Assembly (NCBI RefSeq): GCF_014199945.1
Contig: NZ_JACHOR010000004.1
Span: forward strand, 310,001-374,000
DNA length: 64,000 nt
Source of the DNA: Brevundimonas variabilis
Lineage (GTDB): Bacteria > Pseudomonadota > Alphaproteobacteria > Caulobacterales > Caulobacteraceae
Direction of reading: 5' to 3'
Shown: one piece after another, positions 8,291 through 18,051 of the stretch
Layout of the letters: every line of letters starts with the position of its first letter
Numbering within the stretch: the first letter of the stretch is position 1
Made by a program: the position numbers and the translations under genes
Notes under the pieces: model-generated
Database searches by the model: none
The model's input: the letters and a program-made list of their open reading frames with translations, nothing else
What the model was told of the DNA's origin: nothing

Positions 8291-9838
8291 TCAGGTCATG
8301 AACCCGAGGTCGCGGGTCGGGAAGTTCTTCAGGTTGGGGAAGATCGTGTCCAGCCCGCTCTCGCTGGCCCCCAGCCACCGGCCCATGGTCGCCGCATACT
8401 GGTCGACAGACGTGGTCGGCACCAGGGCATTGCCCGCCATGTCGGGGTTGCGGAAGGTTCCAAGGTCGACGCCGAGGGTGGGGTACTGGCCGTAGATGTC
8501 ACCACCCTTGACCGAACCGCCCATCACGAAATGGTGGCCGCCCCAGGCATGGTCTGTCCCATCGCCATTGGTCGTGAAGGTGCGCGAGAAGTCGGATGCT
8601 GTGAACGTCGTCACGTTCTGGCGCATGTTCAGCCCGCCGACATTGCCCATGACGGTGTCGAAATAGGCCATGGCGTGGGCGACCCGGGCCAGATTTGCGC
8701 CCTGGGCCGCGTTCTGGACATCGTGGCTGTCCCACCCGCCGATGCTGACGAAGAACACCTGGCGTTTCAGCCCCAGCGAACTGGATACCGCGATCATGCG
8801 GGCCACGGTCGCGAGCTGGTTTGCCAGGCTGTTGCCTTCCGTTGCCCCGTTGACCGGGTTCACGAACGGCGTGGGAGCCGGTACGGCTGCCGCTGCCGCC
8901 GTGCCGAACAGGACGTTCAGGTTGCTGGAAGCCGCAATCGAGCGGTTGACGACCGTGCCGTAGTCCGCCGCGAACAGGCTGTCTGAGGTCTGGTCCTGAA
9001 TGGTGTCACGGACCCGCGACGGTGCCACACTCGAACCAAAGAGGGTGCTGCCTGTGCCGTTGATCACGACGGCCGGCTGGGCGCCCGTGGTGACCTGGTA
9101 CTGGATCACGTTCTGACCGGACAGGAAGACGGCGTTCCCGGCGGTGGATATGGCCGTGAACAGGCTGTTGGTCCCGTTCATCCCTGTGATCAGATCTCCC
9201 AGACGGCCGCCCCAGCCAACGCTGGCACCTTCTGAAGCACCTGCCTGCCAGGTGGACTGCTGGTCGTTGTGAGAGAACAGGTTGGCTGGAAACGCCGCGG
9301 TGCGTCCCTGGAACTGGGCCTTGGTGATGGGCCGGACCAGCGTGCCCACGTTGGCGACGACACTCAGGCGACCGGCATCAAACAGGGTCTTCAGCGGGCC
9401 GAGTGAGGGATGCAGGCCAAAGGTCCGGGTCGTCGCATTGGTCCCCGCCGGGATTGGTTGGGGCGTACGGGGTACGATCGGCAGGATGCCGCCAAGATGC
9501 TCGGGCGACCCGTTGAGCGCCGTACGACCTGTGTAGGACGACACCGCTCCGACCGGGATCGGCGCCGTGCCCGGAGGCAGAAGGGCGATCGGGCTGCTGC
9601 CGGTGTTTCGCGCCGCATAATAGCGCCCGTAGGAGTCGGCATCGGTGGCCAGAACCATGTTGTGGCTGTCGTTGCCACCGAACATGAAGATGCAGACGAG
9701 CGCCCGGTAATCGGGAGCACTCTGGCCTGCGGCCGAGCCGGCGGCCGCCAGTTGCGCCGCAAATGGCGCGGCAGCGCCGAGCACGGTCAGGCCACCCCCG
9801 ATGGACAGAAGGCGGCGGCGATGGATGGGTCCGGTCAT
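8291..9838 (-). CDS. Tat-exported DUF1501 protein (copy 1)
   Basis: A 515-residue protein with a twin-arginine signal (HRRRLLSIGGG, then a hydrophobic stretch to AAGQ). The DUF1501 core has ALVCIFMFGGNDSHNMVLATD near the N-terminus, FVSIGGWDSHDVQ mid-way, and TDHAWGGHHFVMGG late. DUF1501 belongs to the alkaline phosphatase/sulfatase-like clan, so the conserved Asp/His clusters may bind metal; no activity is established. It lies 10 bases downstream of a DUF1800 gene, its usual partner. It is closely similar to the copy at 12146-13693, including the C-terminus LDTIFPNLKNFP. Confidence 0.88.
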   Translation of the reverse strand: MTGPIHRRRLLSIGGGLTVLGAAAPFAAQLAAAGSAAGQSAPDYRALVCIFMFGGNDSHNMVLATDADSYGRYYAARNTGSSPIALLPPGTAPIPVGAVSSYTGRTALNGSPEHLGGILPIVPRTPQPIPAGTNATTRTFGLHPSLGPLKTLFDAGRLSVVANVGTLVRPITKAQFQGRTAAFPANLFSHNDQQSTWQAGASEGASVGWGGRLGDLITGMNGTNSLFTAISTAGNAVFLSGQNVIQYQVTTGAQPAVVINGTGSTLFGSSVAPSRVRDTIQDQTSDSLFAADYGTVVNRSIAASSNLNVLFGTAAAAAVPAPTPFVNPVNGATEGNSLANQLATVARMIAVSSSLGLKRQVFFVSIGGWDSHDVQNAAQGANLARVAHAMAYFDTVMGNVGGLNMRQNVTTFTASDFSRTFTTNGDGTDHAWGGHHFVMGGSVKGGDIYGQYPTLGVDLGTFRNPDMAGNALVPTTSVDQYAATMGRWLGASESGLDTIFPNLKNFPTRDLGFMT

Positions 9839-9848
9839 GTGCTTGTCC

Positions 9849-11567
9849 TCACCGCTGAACCAGGTATTCGGGGGAGATCATGGTCAGGTAGATCGCAATT
9901 CTCGTGCGGTTGAGCCGTGCGGTGGTTATCTGCGCCGCCGAGGCCGTCCCGCCGGGGATCGGCACGCTGTTGACGCTTTCGATGATCCGCTGGCGAAGTC
10001 TGCCGGACATCTGGCCGTACAGCAGGATGGCATTCATCCGGTCAGCAAGCGCATTGGCATCGTGGGCAATGGCGACCTCCTGGGCATAGGTGGACCGGAC
10101 ATCCGTTCCTGTGCCGATCCCGTTGCCAATGGCCCCCACCATCGTGTTGGCATAGCCAGCGACGGACACTTCATCGACGATCTGGAATTCCGGAGCCGTC
10201 AGGTTGGCCGCTCCGAGCCGTGTATTCGGGGGCACATAACCGGGCCGGTAGAAGTTGAAGACGGACGGTGCCGTGAGGGGGGCCTGACCCAGCGAGACAT
10301 TGGAACGGGTCGAGCCGATGAGATAGTTGCCGCTGACGGATGTCGCACCAAAGGCTCGCATCCAGTTCGTCAGCCGGATCATCGGCTCGCGAACCTTGCC
10401 GGAGCCCGGGTCCGTGCCGATCGTGGAGGCTTCGCGATCCAGCAGGATGGCCCGGACCACGGCGGCCAGATCGCCCCTTACGCCCTGTCCATTGTTGTTG
10501 AACACAGCGGCGACCCGTCCGACATAGGCCGGGCTCGGGTTGGAGGTCACCAGCCGCTGGATCAGACGCCGCGCCAGGAACGGTCCGGTGTTCGGGTGAT
10601 TGAACAACGTGTCAAGGGCCTCGTTCAACTCGGCGCGGGCATCGGTCGATCCTGCCGCGATGGACTTGCCGAGGAACGTCTTCGCGCTTGTGGAATGGTA
10701 CTGGCCGTAGGGGATCATGGACCGGACCGCGGACTCAGGGTCACGGTTACGGCCCAGGAAGGTGTTGTTCGACGGGGTCGGATGGTACCAGCTGAAACCG
10801 GTGAAGACCTTGGCCAGTTCCGTGATGTCGGTCGAGGTATAGCTGGGGATCGCTGCACCGTTGGCATCGCGTCGCACGGTGCCGTCAGGGTTCAACTGCT
10901 CAACCCCGATCGACATCAACTGCATGACCTCGCGGGCATAGTTTTCGTCCGGGCTTCGCCCGGTGGCCGGATCTTCCTTCTGATTGGCCATGTGGGTCAG
11001 ATAGACCCCCATCATGGGATGCAGCGACACCTGTTCGAGCAGGGTCCGGTAGTTGCCGAAGGCGTTGTTGCCCAGCATGTCATAGTAGGACGCTGCCCCC
11101 CTGACTTCGACGACGGGGTCCGCAAAGGAGATGACGAAGATTTCCGACAGCGCCAGTTTCATCCGTTCCCGCAGCTGGGCGGGGCTGGTGGCGGCGTAGA
11201 GCCAGAAGCTTTCGTAGAACTGCGTCGCGTCCAGGGCTGCGTCCGGGTTGCTGAGCTTTATCTGCGCAATCCGGTTGTCGACATAGGCCAGATGGGAAGG
11301 CGAGGGGGTCGCCATCTGCTGGTCGATCCAGCCGCGATAGCCCAGGGCCTGGACCTGCTGCACGGAGGCATCGGTCGGGCCGAACGTGGCCTGGGTCAGG
11401 AAACGCGCCGCATTCTGTTTGGTCGAGGAGGCTTCGATCAAGGGCGAGCCACTGGTCGATTGACCATTAGCGCCCGCTTGATCGTTAATGTTGCCACAGG
11501 CGGAGACGCCGAGAACGAGCATCGTCAAACAGATGCCGCGCGCGCGCTTCAACAGGAACTGCCCCAT
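9849..11567 (-). CDS. DUF1800 lipoprotein (copy 1)
   Basis: A protein of about 572 residues. ATG 11567 has a GGAGGG site and gives a signal ending in the lipobox LGVSAC (Cys24), so a lipoprotein is predicted. DUF1800 features include ARFLTQATFGPTDAS, a long helical region, ARFLARRLIQRLV-like segments, and APSVFNFYRPGYVPP near the C-terminus. DUF1800 genes are normally paired with DUF1501, as here; the function is unknown but both are exported. It is the first gene of a two-gene operon. Confidence 0.88.
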   Translation of the reverse strand: MGQFLLKRARGICLTMLVLGVSACGNINDQAGANGQSTSGSPLIEASSTKQNAARFLTQATFGPTDASVQQVQALGYRGWIDQQMATPSPSHLAYVDNRIAQIKLSNPDAALDATQFYESFWLYAATSPAQLRERMKLALSEIFVISFADPVVEVRGAASYYDMLGNNAFGNYRTLLEQVSLHPMMGVYLTHMANQKEDPATGRSPDENYAREVMQLMSIGVEQLNPDGTVRRDANGAAIPSYTSTDITELAKVFTGFSWYHPTPSNNTFLGRNRDPESAVRSMIPYGQYHSTSAKTFLGKSIAAGSTDARAELNEALDTLFNHPNTGPFLARRLIQRLVTSNPSPAYVGRVAAVFNNNGQGVRGDLAAVVRAILLDREASTIGTDPGSGKVREPMIRLTNWMRAFGATSVSGNYLIGSTRSNVSLGQAPLTAPSVFNFYRPGYVPPNTRLGAANLTAPEFQIVDEVSVAGYANTMVGAIGNGIGTGTDVRSTYAQEVAIAHDANALADRMNAILLYGQMSGRLRQRIIESVNSVPIPGGTASAAQITTARLNRTRIAIYLTMISPEYLVQR

Positions 11568-12145
11568 GAACCCTCCAACTGCCGTGCTCGCTATGAATGA
11601 CAGCAAAAACTAAGTCGTCGAGGTCTATAAACGCTTAAAATGAAGTTATTCATTTTCGCTAGTCGTGTCGGTTAACAGAACTACAGTCGTCCAAGGAACA
11701 GTAGAACAGCCGATAGTTGAAAGAGTCGCGCTTTCGGCTGCTCGGCTTTTGCCGACATGACGGCTTTCTGCGGGTGCATCGTCGGTTCAACGCAAACGCC
11801 GTTACACGCGCTGACGGATGGCTCCGGGCTGTCGAATCCCGGCTGCAGGCGATGCCCGCGGGCGGCGATGTCCCAGTCAGCAAGGCGTTTCAGCGGGGAA
11901 AGGCGTGCGTTGTGCTGCCACAAGAAGGCGCGGCACCGAGGCCGGTACCGCGCGTCTGGAGGACAGAAAGGGTTGCCGATCACCCCATCGGCAACAACTG
12001 CTGAATGCAAGGCGCGGGCAAAGGGCTCCGCGGCTCGACCGGCATGTTCGAGGACGGTCAGAACCCCATTGAGGTGCCGCTCTGGTAGGCGGAAGGATGC
12101 GTCACTCTGCTCTGAAGGATGGCCCCCGCCTGGAGGGCACCCGCG
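11568..12145. other. non-coding spacer between the two DUF1800-DUF1501 operons
   Basis: No convincing gene is seen. Directly upstream of the first DUF1800 gene is a region resembling the one upstream of the second copy (shared agtcgtcgaggt and gaagtta elements at about 11611-11648). It includes a perfect 8-bp inverted repeat AAAATGAA-gtta-TTCATTTT at 11637-11656, a candidate operator. Further on, GTTGCCGAT (11972-11980) pairs with ATCGGCAAC (11987-11995). This 9-bp hairpin has no T-run, so it is at best a weak terminator for the second DUF1501 gene. The short ORFs here have no recognisable product. Confidence 0.5.
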
Positions 12146-13693
12146 TCAGTTCATGAAGCCGAGGTCCCGCCGTGGGAAGTTTTTCAGGTTCGGGAAGATC
12201 GTGTCGAGGCCGCTCTCGCTGACCCCCAGCCAGCGACCCATGGTGGCCGCATACTGTTCCACAGCCGTGGTCGGCACGAGCGCGCGCCCGGCCATGTCGG
12301 GGTTGCGGAAGGTCCCGCGATCGGTGCCGAGCGTTGGATACTGGCCGAAGATGTCGCCGCCCTTCACGGCCCCGCCCATCACGAAATGATGCCCGCCCCA
12401 CGCATGGTCCGTTCCATCGGCATTGGTCGTGAAGGTGCGCGAGAAGTCTGACGCCGTGAAGGCTGTGACGTTCCTGCGCATGTTCAGGCCTCCGACATTG
12501 CCCATGGCGCTGTCGAAATAGGACATGGCTCCGGCGAGCGTGGCCAGAAGGACCGCCTGGTCCGGGCTCTGGGTGTCATGGAAATCCCACCCGCCGATCT
12601 GGACGAAAAAGACCTGACGCTTCAGCCCCAGCGAACTGGCCACGGCGATCATCCTGGCCACGGTGTAGAGCTGGTCCGAGAGGGCATTGGGTGCCGACTG
12701 ACCCGTCACCGGGTTCACGAGCGGTGGCGGCACGGCGATCGCCCTTGCCGCGGCCGATCCGAACAGGGTGTTCAGGCTGTTCGCCGCAGCCATCGAGCGG
12801 TTCACGACCGTGCCATAGTCCGCCGCGAACAGGCTGGCGGACGTCTGGTCCTGGGCGATGTCCCGCAGGCGTGCCGGACTTAAATCGCTGCCGGTCGGAA
12901 GACTAGTGGATCCGTTGATCTTCAGGGCTGGCTGGGCACCAGGCGAGACCTGGAACTGGATCACATTGTTGCCAGACAGGTAGACGGCATTCCCGGCCAC
13001 CGACATGGCGGTGAACACGGTATTGGCCCCGTTCATCCCGGTGATCATGTCGCCCAGCCGACCGCCCCATCCTACGGTCGCACCTTCCGAGGCCCCGGCC
13101 TGCCAGGTCGATGACTGGTCATTGTGCGAAAAGAGGTTCGCAGGAAAGGGGACGGTCCCGGCCTGATACTCGGCCTTGGTGATGGGTTTTATGAGGGTCC
13201 CGACATTGGCCACCACCCCGAGGCGACCGGCGTCGAAAAGGGTCTTCAACGGTCCCAGCACGGGATGGAGGCCGAAGGTCCGAACGGTCGCGCTTGTGCC
13301 GGCCGGGATCGGCTGGGGCGTGCGGGGCACGATCGGCAGGATGCCCCCAAGGTGCTCGGGCGATCCGGCCTTCGCCACGCGGCGCGTGATGGGGGACGTG
13401 GCCCCGATGGCGAGCGGGGGCGTGCCTGGCGGCAGGAGCGCGATGGGGTCTGTGCCCGTGTTTCGTGCTGCGAAATAGCGGTCGTAGGAGTCCGTGTCGG
13501 TTGCCAGGACGGTATTGTTGCTGTCGTTTCCTCCGTTCAGATAGATGCAGACGAGGGCGCGATAGTCCGCTGCGGTCTGTCCCGCAGCCGACCCGGCGGC
13601 CGCCAGCTGGGCCGCAAAGGGTGCCGCAGCCCCGAGGAAGGTCAGACCGCCGCCGATGGACAGCAGGCGGCGACGATGGATGGGTCCGGTCAT
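12146..13693 (-). CDS. Tat-exported DUF1501 protein (copy 2)
   Basis: A 515-residue paralogue of the protein at 8291-9838, with the same length and the same Tat signal start (MTGPIHRRRLLSIGGGLT). It has ALVCIYLNGGNDSNNTVLATD, FVQIGGWDFHDTQ and TDHAWGGHHFVMGG. In the first motif the histidine of copy 1 (NDSHNM) is replaced by asparagine (NDSNNT), which might matter if it is a ligand. It lies 10 bases after its DUF1800 partner, the same spacing as in copy 1. Confidence 0.88.
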   Translation of the reverse strand: MTGPIHRRRLLSIGGGLTFLGAAAPFAAQLAAAGSAAGQTAADYRALVCIYLNGGNDSNNTVLATDTDSYDRYFAARNTGTDPIALLPPGTPPLAIGATSPITRRVAKAGSPEHLGGILPIVPRTPQPIPAGTSATVRTFGLHPVLGPLKTLFDAGRLGVVANVGTLIKPITKAEYQAGTVPFPANLFSHNDQSSTWQAGASEGATVGWGGRLGDMITGMNGANTVFTAMSVAGNAVYLSGNNVIQFQVSPGAQPALKINGSTSLPTGSDLSPARLRDIAQDQTSASLFAADYGTVVNRSMAAANSLNTLFGSAAARAIAVPPPLVNPVTGQSAPNALSDQLYTVARMIAVASSLGLKRQVFFVQIGGWDFHDTQSPDQAVLLATLAGAMSYFDSAMGNVGGLNMRRNVTAFTASDFSRTFTTNADGTDHAWGGHHFVMGGAVKGGDIFGQYPTLGTDRGTFRNPDMAGRALVPTTAVEQYAATMGRWLGVSESGLDTIFPNLKNFPRRDLGFMN

Positions 13694-13703
13694 CGAATTG
13701 TTC

Positions 13704-15410
13704 CTAACGTTGAACCAGATAGTCTGGTGAGAGCATGGTCAGGTTGACCGCCGTCCGCACGCGGGTCAGGCGGGCGTAGGCGGCCTCTTCGGCCCCGTTG
13801 GGGATCGGCACGGCGTTGACCCCTTCGATAATTCTCCGGCGCAGGGATGCAGGCATCTGGCCGTACATGAGGATCGCGTTCATCCGGTCGGCCAAGGCGT
13901 CGGCGTCATGGGCGATGGCGATTTCCCTGGCATAGTTGCCCCGGACCTCGCTGTCCGTGCCGATCCCGTCCCAGATGGCCCCCCCGATGGTGTTGGCGTA
14001 GCCGGCGATCGACACCTCGTTCACCGTCTGGAACTCGGGGGCTGTGAGCCGGGCCCTGCTGGCCCGGGTATTTGGCGGGACATAGCCCGGGCGATAGAAG
14101 TTGAAGACGGAGGGAGCCGTGAGGGGGGCCTGACCCAGCGATCCGAAGTACCGCGTCGATCCCACCAGATAGTAGCCGCTCCTGGACGTTGCATTGAACG
14201 CCCGCATCCAGTTCGCCAGTCGGATGATCGGCTCCCGCAGCTTGCCGGAGCCGGGTGCCGTCCCGACTTTCGTCGCCTCCGGATCCAGCAGAATGGCGCG
14301 CATGACCGCGCCGAGATCGCCCCGCACCCCCTGGCCATTGTTGTTGAAGACGGTGGCAACGCGCCCGACATAGGCCGGACTGGGGTTCGAGGTGACGAAC
14401 CGCTGGATCAGGCGATGGGCCATGAAGGGGCCCACGTTGGGATGGTTGTAGATGATGTCCAGCGCGGCCTTCAACTCGGCCCTGGCATCGTTTGATCCGG
14501 CCGGGATCGTCTTGCCGAGGAAGGTCTTGGCCGAGGTCGAATGGAAGCTGTTGTAGGCGATCATCGGGCGCACCTGCGCCTGCGGGTCCCGGTTCTCGCC
14601 AAGGAAGGTTTCGTTGGTCGGGCTTGGTGAATACCAGGCGAACCCGGTGAACACCTTGGCAAGGTTCGAGACGTCCGACGTTGTATAGGTCGGTATCGGG
14701 ACGCCGTTATTGAGCTTTGGCGTCCCGTCGATGTTCAGTTCCACGACACCGATCGACATCAGCTGCAGGATTTCACGGGCGAAATTCTCGTCAGGCGTCC
14801 TGCCGGTGACGGGGTCTTCCTTCTGATTGGACATGTGGGTCAGATAGACGCCCATGATCGGATGCAGGGCCACGTCTTCCAGCAGCGTCCTGTAGTTGCC
14901 GAACGCGTTCTTTCCGAGCATGTCGTAATAGGACGACGCACTCCGGATATCGAACCTGACGTCGTTGATCGAGACGACAAAGATCTGCGAGAGCGCGAAC
15001 TTCATCCGCTCGCGAAGTTGTGCCTGGCTCGTCGCCGCGTTGAACCAGAAGCTGTTGTGGAAATGGGGCGCTCCCAGCTGGGCGTTCGGATTGGTCAGCT
15101 TCATCTGTGCAAGCTGATTGTCGACATAGGTCAGATGTGACGGCGATTGCGTCACAAGTTGCTGGTCGATCCAGCCGCTGTAGCCGAGCGCCTGAACCTG
15201 CAGTACGCTCGCGTCCGTCGGTCCGAAGGTCGCCTGGGTGAGGAAGCGCGCGGCGTTCTGCTTGGTCGAGCTGGCTTCCATGCGAGGTGTGGTGCTGTCG
15301 GGCTGGCTGCCGGCTTCCGCAGCACCCCCGCCATCGCGGCAACCGGACACGGCCAACATCAGCGCCATGGCCCAGATGCAACTGGTGCTCCTTGGATCGA
15401 TCTTTTGCAT
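13704..15410 (-). CDS. DUF1800 lipoprotein (copy 2)
   Basis: A 568-residue paralogue of the protein at 9849-11567. The signal ends in lipobox LAVSGC (Cys24), followed by a Gly/Ser/Thr-rich linker and then MEASSTKQNAARFLTQATFGP, shared with copy 1. The C-terminal block APSVFNFYRPGYVPPNTR and the final LTMLSPDYLVQR are also conserved. It heads the second DUF1800-DUF1501 operon. A tandem duplication of the whole unit, including its upstream region, explains the layout best. Confidence 0.88.
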   Translation of the reverse strand: MQKIDPRSTSCIWAMALMLAVSGCRDGGGAAEAGSQPDSTTPRMEASSTKQNAARFLTQATFGPTDASVLQVQALGYSGWIDQQLVTQSPSHLTYVDNQLAQMKLTNPNAQLGAPHFHNSFWFNAATSQAQLRERMKFALSQIFVVSINDVRFDIRSASSYYDMLGKNAFGNYRTLLEDVALHPIMGVYLTHMSNQKEDPVTGRTPDENFAREILQLMSIGVVELNIDGTPKLNNGVPIPTYTTSDVSNLAKVFTGFAWYSPSPTNETFLGENRDPQAQVRPMIAYNSFHSTSAKTFLGKTIPAGSNDARAELKAALDIIYNHPNVGPFMAHRLIQRFVTSNPSPAYVGRVATVFNNNGQGVRGDLGAVMRAILLDPEATKVGTAPGSGKLREPIIRLANWMRAFNATSRSGYYLVGSTRYFGSLGQAPLTAPSVFNFYRPGYVPPNTRASRARLTAPEFQTVNEVSIAGYANTIGGAIWDGIGTDSEVRGNYAREIAIAHDADALADRMNAILMYGQMPASLRRRIIEGVNAVPIPNGAEEAAYARLTRVRTAVNLTMLSPDYLVQR

Positions 15411-15786
15411 ATGCCCCCCGATTGCCGCTGTGCTTATAAATGACAGCGATTTTCGAGTCGTCGAGGTGGATACGACCTTAACGGGAAGTTAGTAATGGGT
15501 ATCAATAGTTGACTGAAAACAGTTCAGAGTATCAGGTCGATGATTTTTCGTTGAAATCATCACGGATTGTGCCAGGCGACTGTTTCCAGATTTCTGCAAA
15601 GGTCAGAACGGCGGAAAAATACTTCGACCGGATTAGGTGGCCATGCTTTTTATCAATGTTGAGGTGTCGCTGCGCCGACCTTTGGAAGAAAATCCCGAGC
15701 GCGAGCCGACTGCACGCGTCAAGCGTGATGCGGCAGGGCATCGATCGATCGTCTTCACGACCGATCGGTATGGGCGGCCAGAGCCT
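15411..15786. promoter_or_regulatory. upstream region of DUF1800 copy 2 with two inverted repeats
   Basis: No gene is seen. The part next to the DUF1800 start resembles the matching region of copy 1: aatgacagc, then agtcgtcgaggt, then cttaa and gaagtta, at about 15438-15491. Beyond it are ACTG-aaaa-CAGT (15512-15523) and the perfect 8-bp inverted repeat GATGATTT-N7-AAATCATC (15539-15561). These are candidate operators or transcript structures. This spacer also marks the change from the duplicated exported genes to the aromatic catabolic region. Confidence 0.45.
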
Positions 15787-17094
15787 CTAGACCGGTGCGG
15801 CTGCCGCGATCCTGCCGCGTGCGAGGAACAGCATCAGGGCAGCAATCGTCGCGGCCAGACCCATCATGATCGAGACCGTTGGCAGTGACCAACCGGCCTG
15901 GAACAGGAAACCTGCGATTACGGGTGCAAGCGCCGCCCCGCCCCGGCCCAGGCCGATGATGAATCCGGTTGCCGTGGCGCGAAGCTGGGTCGGGAAGGAC
16001 TGGGCGACGATGGCGTAGAGCCCCACAATCGGCGCGTTGGTGAAGAAGCCGGCGACCGCTGCTGCAATGGAAATATGCTCCAGCGTTTCCCATCCCTGGC
16101 CGAAGACGATCACGGCGGCAGTGGAGGCCAGCATGGCGCCGATCGTCAGCGCCGTGATCCTGGCTTTCAGGGTCAGCAGGCCAAGCGTGAGTGCCCCGAT
16201 CGATCCGCCGATGCTGGCCCAGACCAGGACCCCGGCCGCAGTCGGGGGAGCGAAGCCCATGTCGACGACGATCTTCGGGATCCATTTGATGATGTAGTAG
16301 AAGGTGATGATGTGCATGAAGTAGGCGAGCGCCAGCAGGATCGCGAGCGCAGCAAACTGTTTCGAAAAGAGCAGCGAGAGGCCGGCCTTTGGCTTGATTG
16401 CCGGCACCTCGGGCAGCGCGTCGATGGCCGCATGGCCCATCTTGTTCAGTGTCTTGTTGATGCGTTCGAGGGCTCCGGGGGAGCGCTTGTGCATTTCGAA
16501 GGCAATGGATTCCGGGGCCAGCCACAGCACCAGCGGAAGGAAGGCTGCCGTGGCCATGCCACCGAGTATGAACACCGCGGGCCAGTCGTAGACCTTGAGC
16601 AGTTCGCCTGAAATCAGCCCGCCTATGACCGATCCAATCGGGAGGCCGGCCGACATCAGCACGACACAGAGCGCGCGACGTTTTGCGTTGGCAGCCTCCG
16701 CCACGGCAGCGTTGATCGACGCCAGCATGCCGCCGATGCCGAGCCCCGTGATCAGGCGACAGAAACAGAGGGTGGTGATGTCGGTCGCGGCCGCCGCGGC
16801 GAACATGCCCCCCGACATCACCACCAGACAGCCGATAATCGTTTTCCTTCGCCCGATCGCATCAGCGACATTGCCGAGGAACAAAGCCCCGAACGCCATC
16901 CCGACCAGTTCCATCGAGAGCACGATGCCGAGCGCGGCACGATCGATCCCCCAGGCGGCAGCGATGCCGGGCGACGCATAGCTGATGGACAGGACGTCAA
17001 ATCCGTCGAGCGCATTGAGGCCGATCATCAGGAATACGGCGGTCCACTGGAACCGCGACATGTTCGCCTTGTCGACAATCTCGCGAGGGTCCAT
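15787..17094 (-). CDS. aromatic acid:H+ symporter, AAHS-family MFS transporter
   Basis: A 435-residue inner-membrane protein of 12 predicted helices. The first helix has the NALDGFDVLSISYASP segment carrying the DGFD motif typical of the AAHS family (PcaK, BenK, VanK types). The loop 2-3 motif GNVADAIGRRKT is the MFS signature. It likely imports a benzoate- or phenylpropanoid-type acid for the neighbouring O-demethylation and protocatechuate genes; which acid cannot be read from sequence. It is last of a same-strand series with purU and metF (70-bp gap), so it may be co-transcribed with them. Confidence 0.88.
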   Translation of the reverse strand: MDPREIVDKANMSRFQWTAVFLMIGLNALDGFDVLSISYASPGIAAAWGIDRAALGIVLSMELVGMAFGALFLGNVADAIGRRKTIIGCLVVMSGGMFAAAAATDITTLCFCRLITGLGIGGMLASINAAVAEAANAKRRALCVVLMSAGLPIGSVIGGLISGELLKVYDWPAVFILGGMATAAFLPLVLWLAPESIAFEMHKRSPGALERINKTLNKMGHAAIDALPEVPAIKPKAGLSLLFSKQFAALAILLALAYFMHIITFYYIIKWIPKIVVDMGFAPPTAAGVLVWASIGGSIGALTLGLLTLKARITALTIGAMLASTAAVIVFGQGWETLEHISIAAAVAGFFTNAPIVGLYAIVAQSFPTQLRATATGFIIGLGRGGAALAPVIAGFLFQAGWSLPTVSIMMGLAATIAALMLFLARGRIAAAAPV

Positions 17095-17164
17095 CAGCCT
17101 TGAACTCCATGGGCGATCGCCAGGGCGTCGCTCGATGAATATGCAGTGATCAGACGATAGACCA

Positions 17165-18025
17165 TCAGTCGCTGAAGACCACGGTCTTGGTGCCGTTCAG
17201 CAGGACGCGGTCCTGAACATGGAATGCCACGGCGCGGGCCAGGACCCGCCGTTCGATGTCGCGGCCCTTGCGGATAAGATCATCGGCACGGTCGGCATGG
17301 GTGATCGTCTCCACATCCTGCGCGATGATGGGGCCCTCATCCAGATCGGCCGTCACATAGTGGGCTGTCGCGCCGATCATCTTCACCCCGCGTGTATGGG
17401 CCTGATGATAGGGCTTGGCACCCTTGAACCCCGGCAGGAAGCTGTGATGGATGTTGATGCAGCGCCCTGAAAGATAGGCGGCCATGTCGTCGGACAGGAC
17501 CTGCATGTAGCGGGCCAGCACAACCAGTTCCGCCCGGCTGTCCTCCACGATCTGCTTGATGGCAGCTTCCTGCTGGGACTTGGTCTCGCGGGTTACGGGC
17601 AGATAGTGGAAGGGAACATCGCCGATCAGCGAGATATTCATCACGTCGCGAGGGTGGTTTGACACAATGCCAACGACCTCGATCGGCAGTTCTCCGGTGC
17701 GGTTGCGGTAGAGCAGATCGCCAAGACAATGATCGAACTTCGACACCAGCAGAAGCACACGGCGACGTTCGGCTGTGTTCCTCAGGCTCCAGGTCATGGC
17801 GCTGTCAGCCGCCATCCGGGCGAACGCGTCGCGAAGGGCTTCCAACCCCTCCGCACCCTTATCGTGTTCGAACATGACGCGCATGAAGAACAGTCCGGAA
17901 TCGCGGTCATTGAACTGCCCGGCTTCGAGGATGTTTGCGCCATTCTCGAAAAGGAAGCTTGCAATGCCTGCAACGAGCCCCGGTCGGTCGGCGCACGACA
18001 GGGTTAGAACGCAAATTTCGGACAT
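17165..18025 (-). CDS. purU: formyltetrahydrofolate deformylase
   Basis: PurU hydrolyses 10-formyl-tetrahydrofolate to formate and tetrahydrofolate. The 286-residue protein has an N-terminal ACT domain (residues about 1-85, with [17 protein letters not shown]). The formyltransferase-fold catalytic domain follows, with [17 protein letters not shown] and the [13 protein letters not shown] loop, which hold the catalytic Asn/His/Asp. ATG 18025 is the family start. Next to metF and a LigM-type demethylase it most likely regenerates free tetrahydrofolate by disposing of the methoxyl carbon as formate, rather than serving purine balance only. Confidence 0.93.
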   Translation of the reverse strand: MSEICVLTLSCADRPGLVAGIASFLFENGANILEAGQFNDRDSGLFFMRVMFEHDKGAEGLEALRDAFARMAADSAMTWSLRNTAERRRVLLLVSKFDHCLGDLLYRNRTGELPIEVVGIVSNHPRDVMNISLIGDVPFHYLPVTRETKSQQEAAIKQIVEDSRAELVVLARYMQVLSDDMAAYLSGRCINIHHSFLPGFKGAKPYHQAHTRGVKMIGATAHYVTADLDEGPIIAQDVETITHADRADDLIRKGRDIERRVLARAVAFHVQDRVLLNGTKTVVFSD

Positions 18026-18051
18026 GTCGGGCGGCACCTCAGATATCGGGT

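Noticed and set aside
9801..11600. 599-codon open frame on the plus strand
   Set aside because: Antisense to the DUF1800 gene, which has a signal, lipobox and family motifs.
11972..11995. 9-bp hairpin as a rho-independent terminator
   Set aside because: The stem is good but no T-run follows on either strand; reported only as a possible structure.
11757..12389. 210-codon plus-strand frame between the DUF operons
   Set aside because: Its second half is antisense to the DUF1501 C-terminus and the first half has no motifs or start signal.
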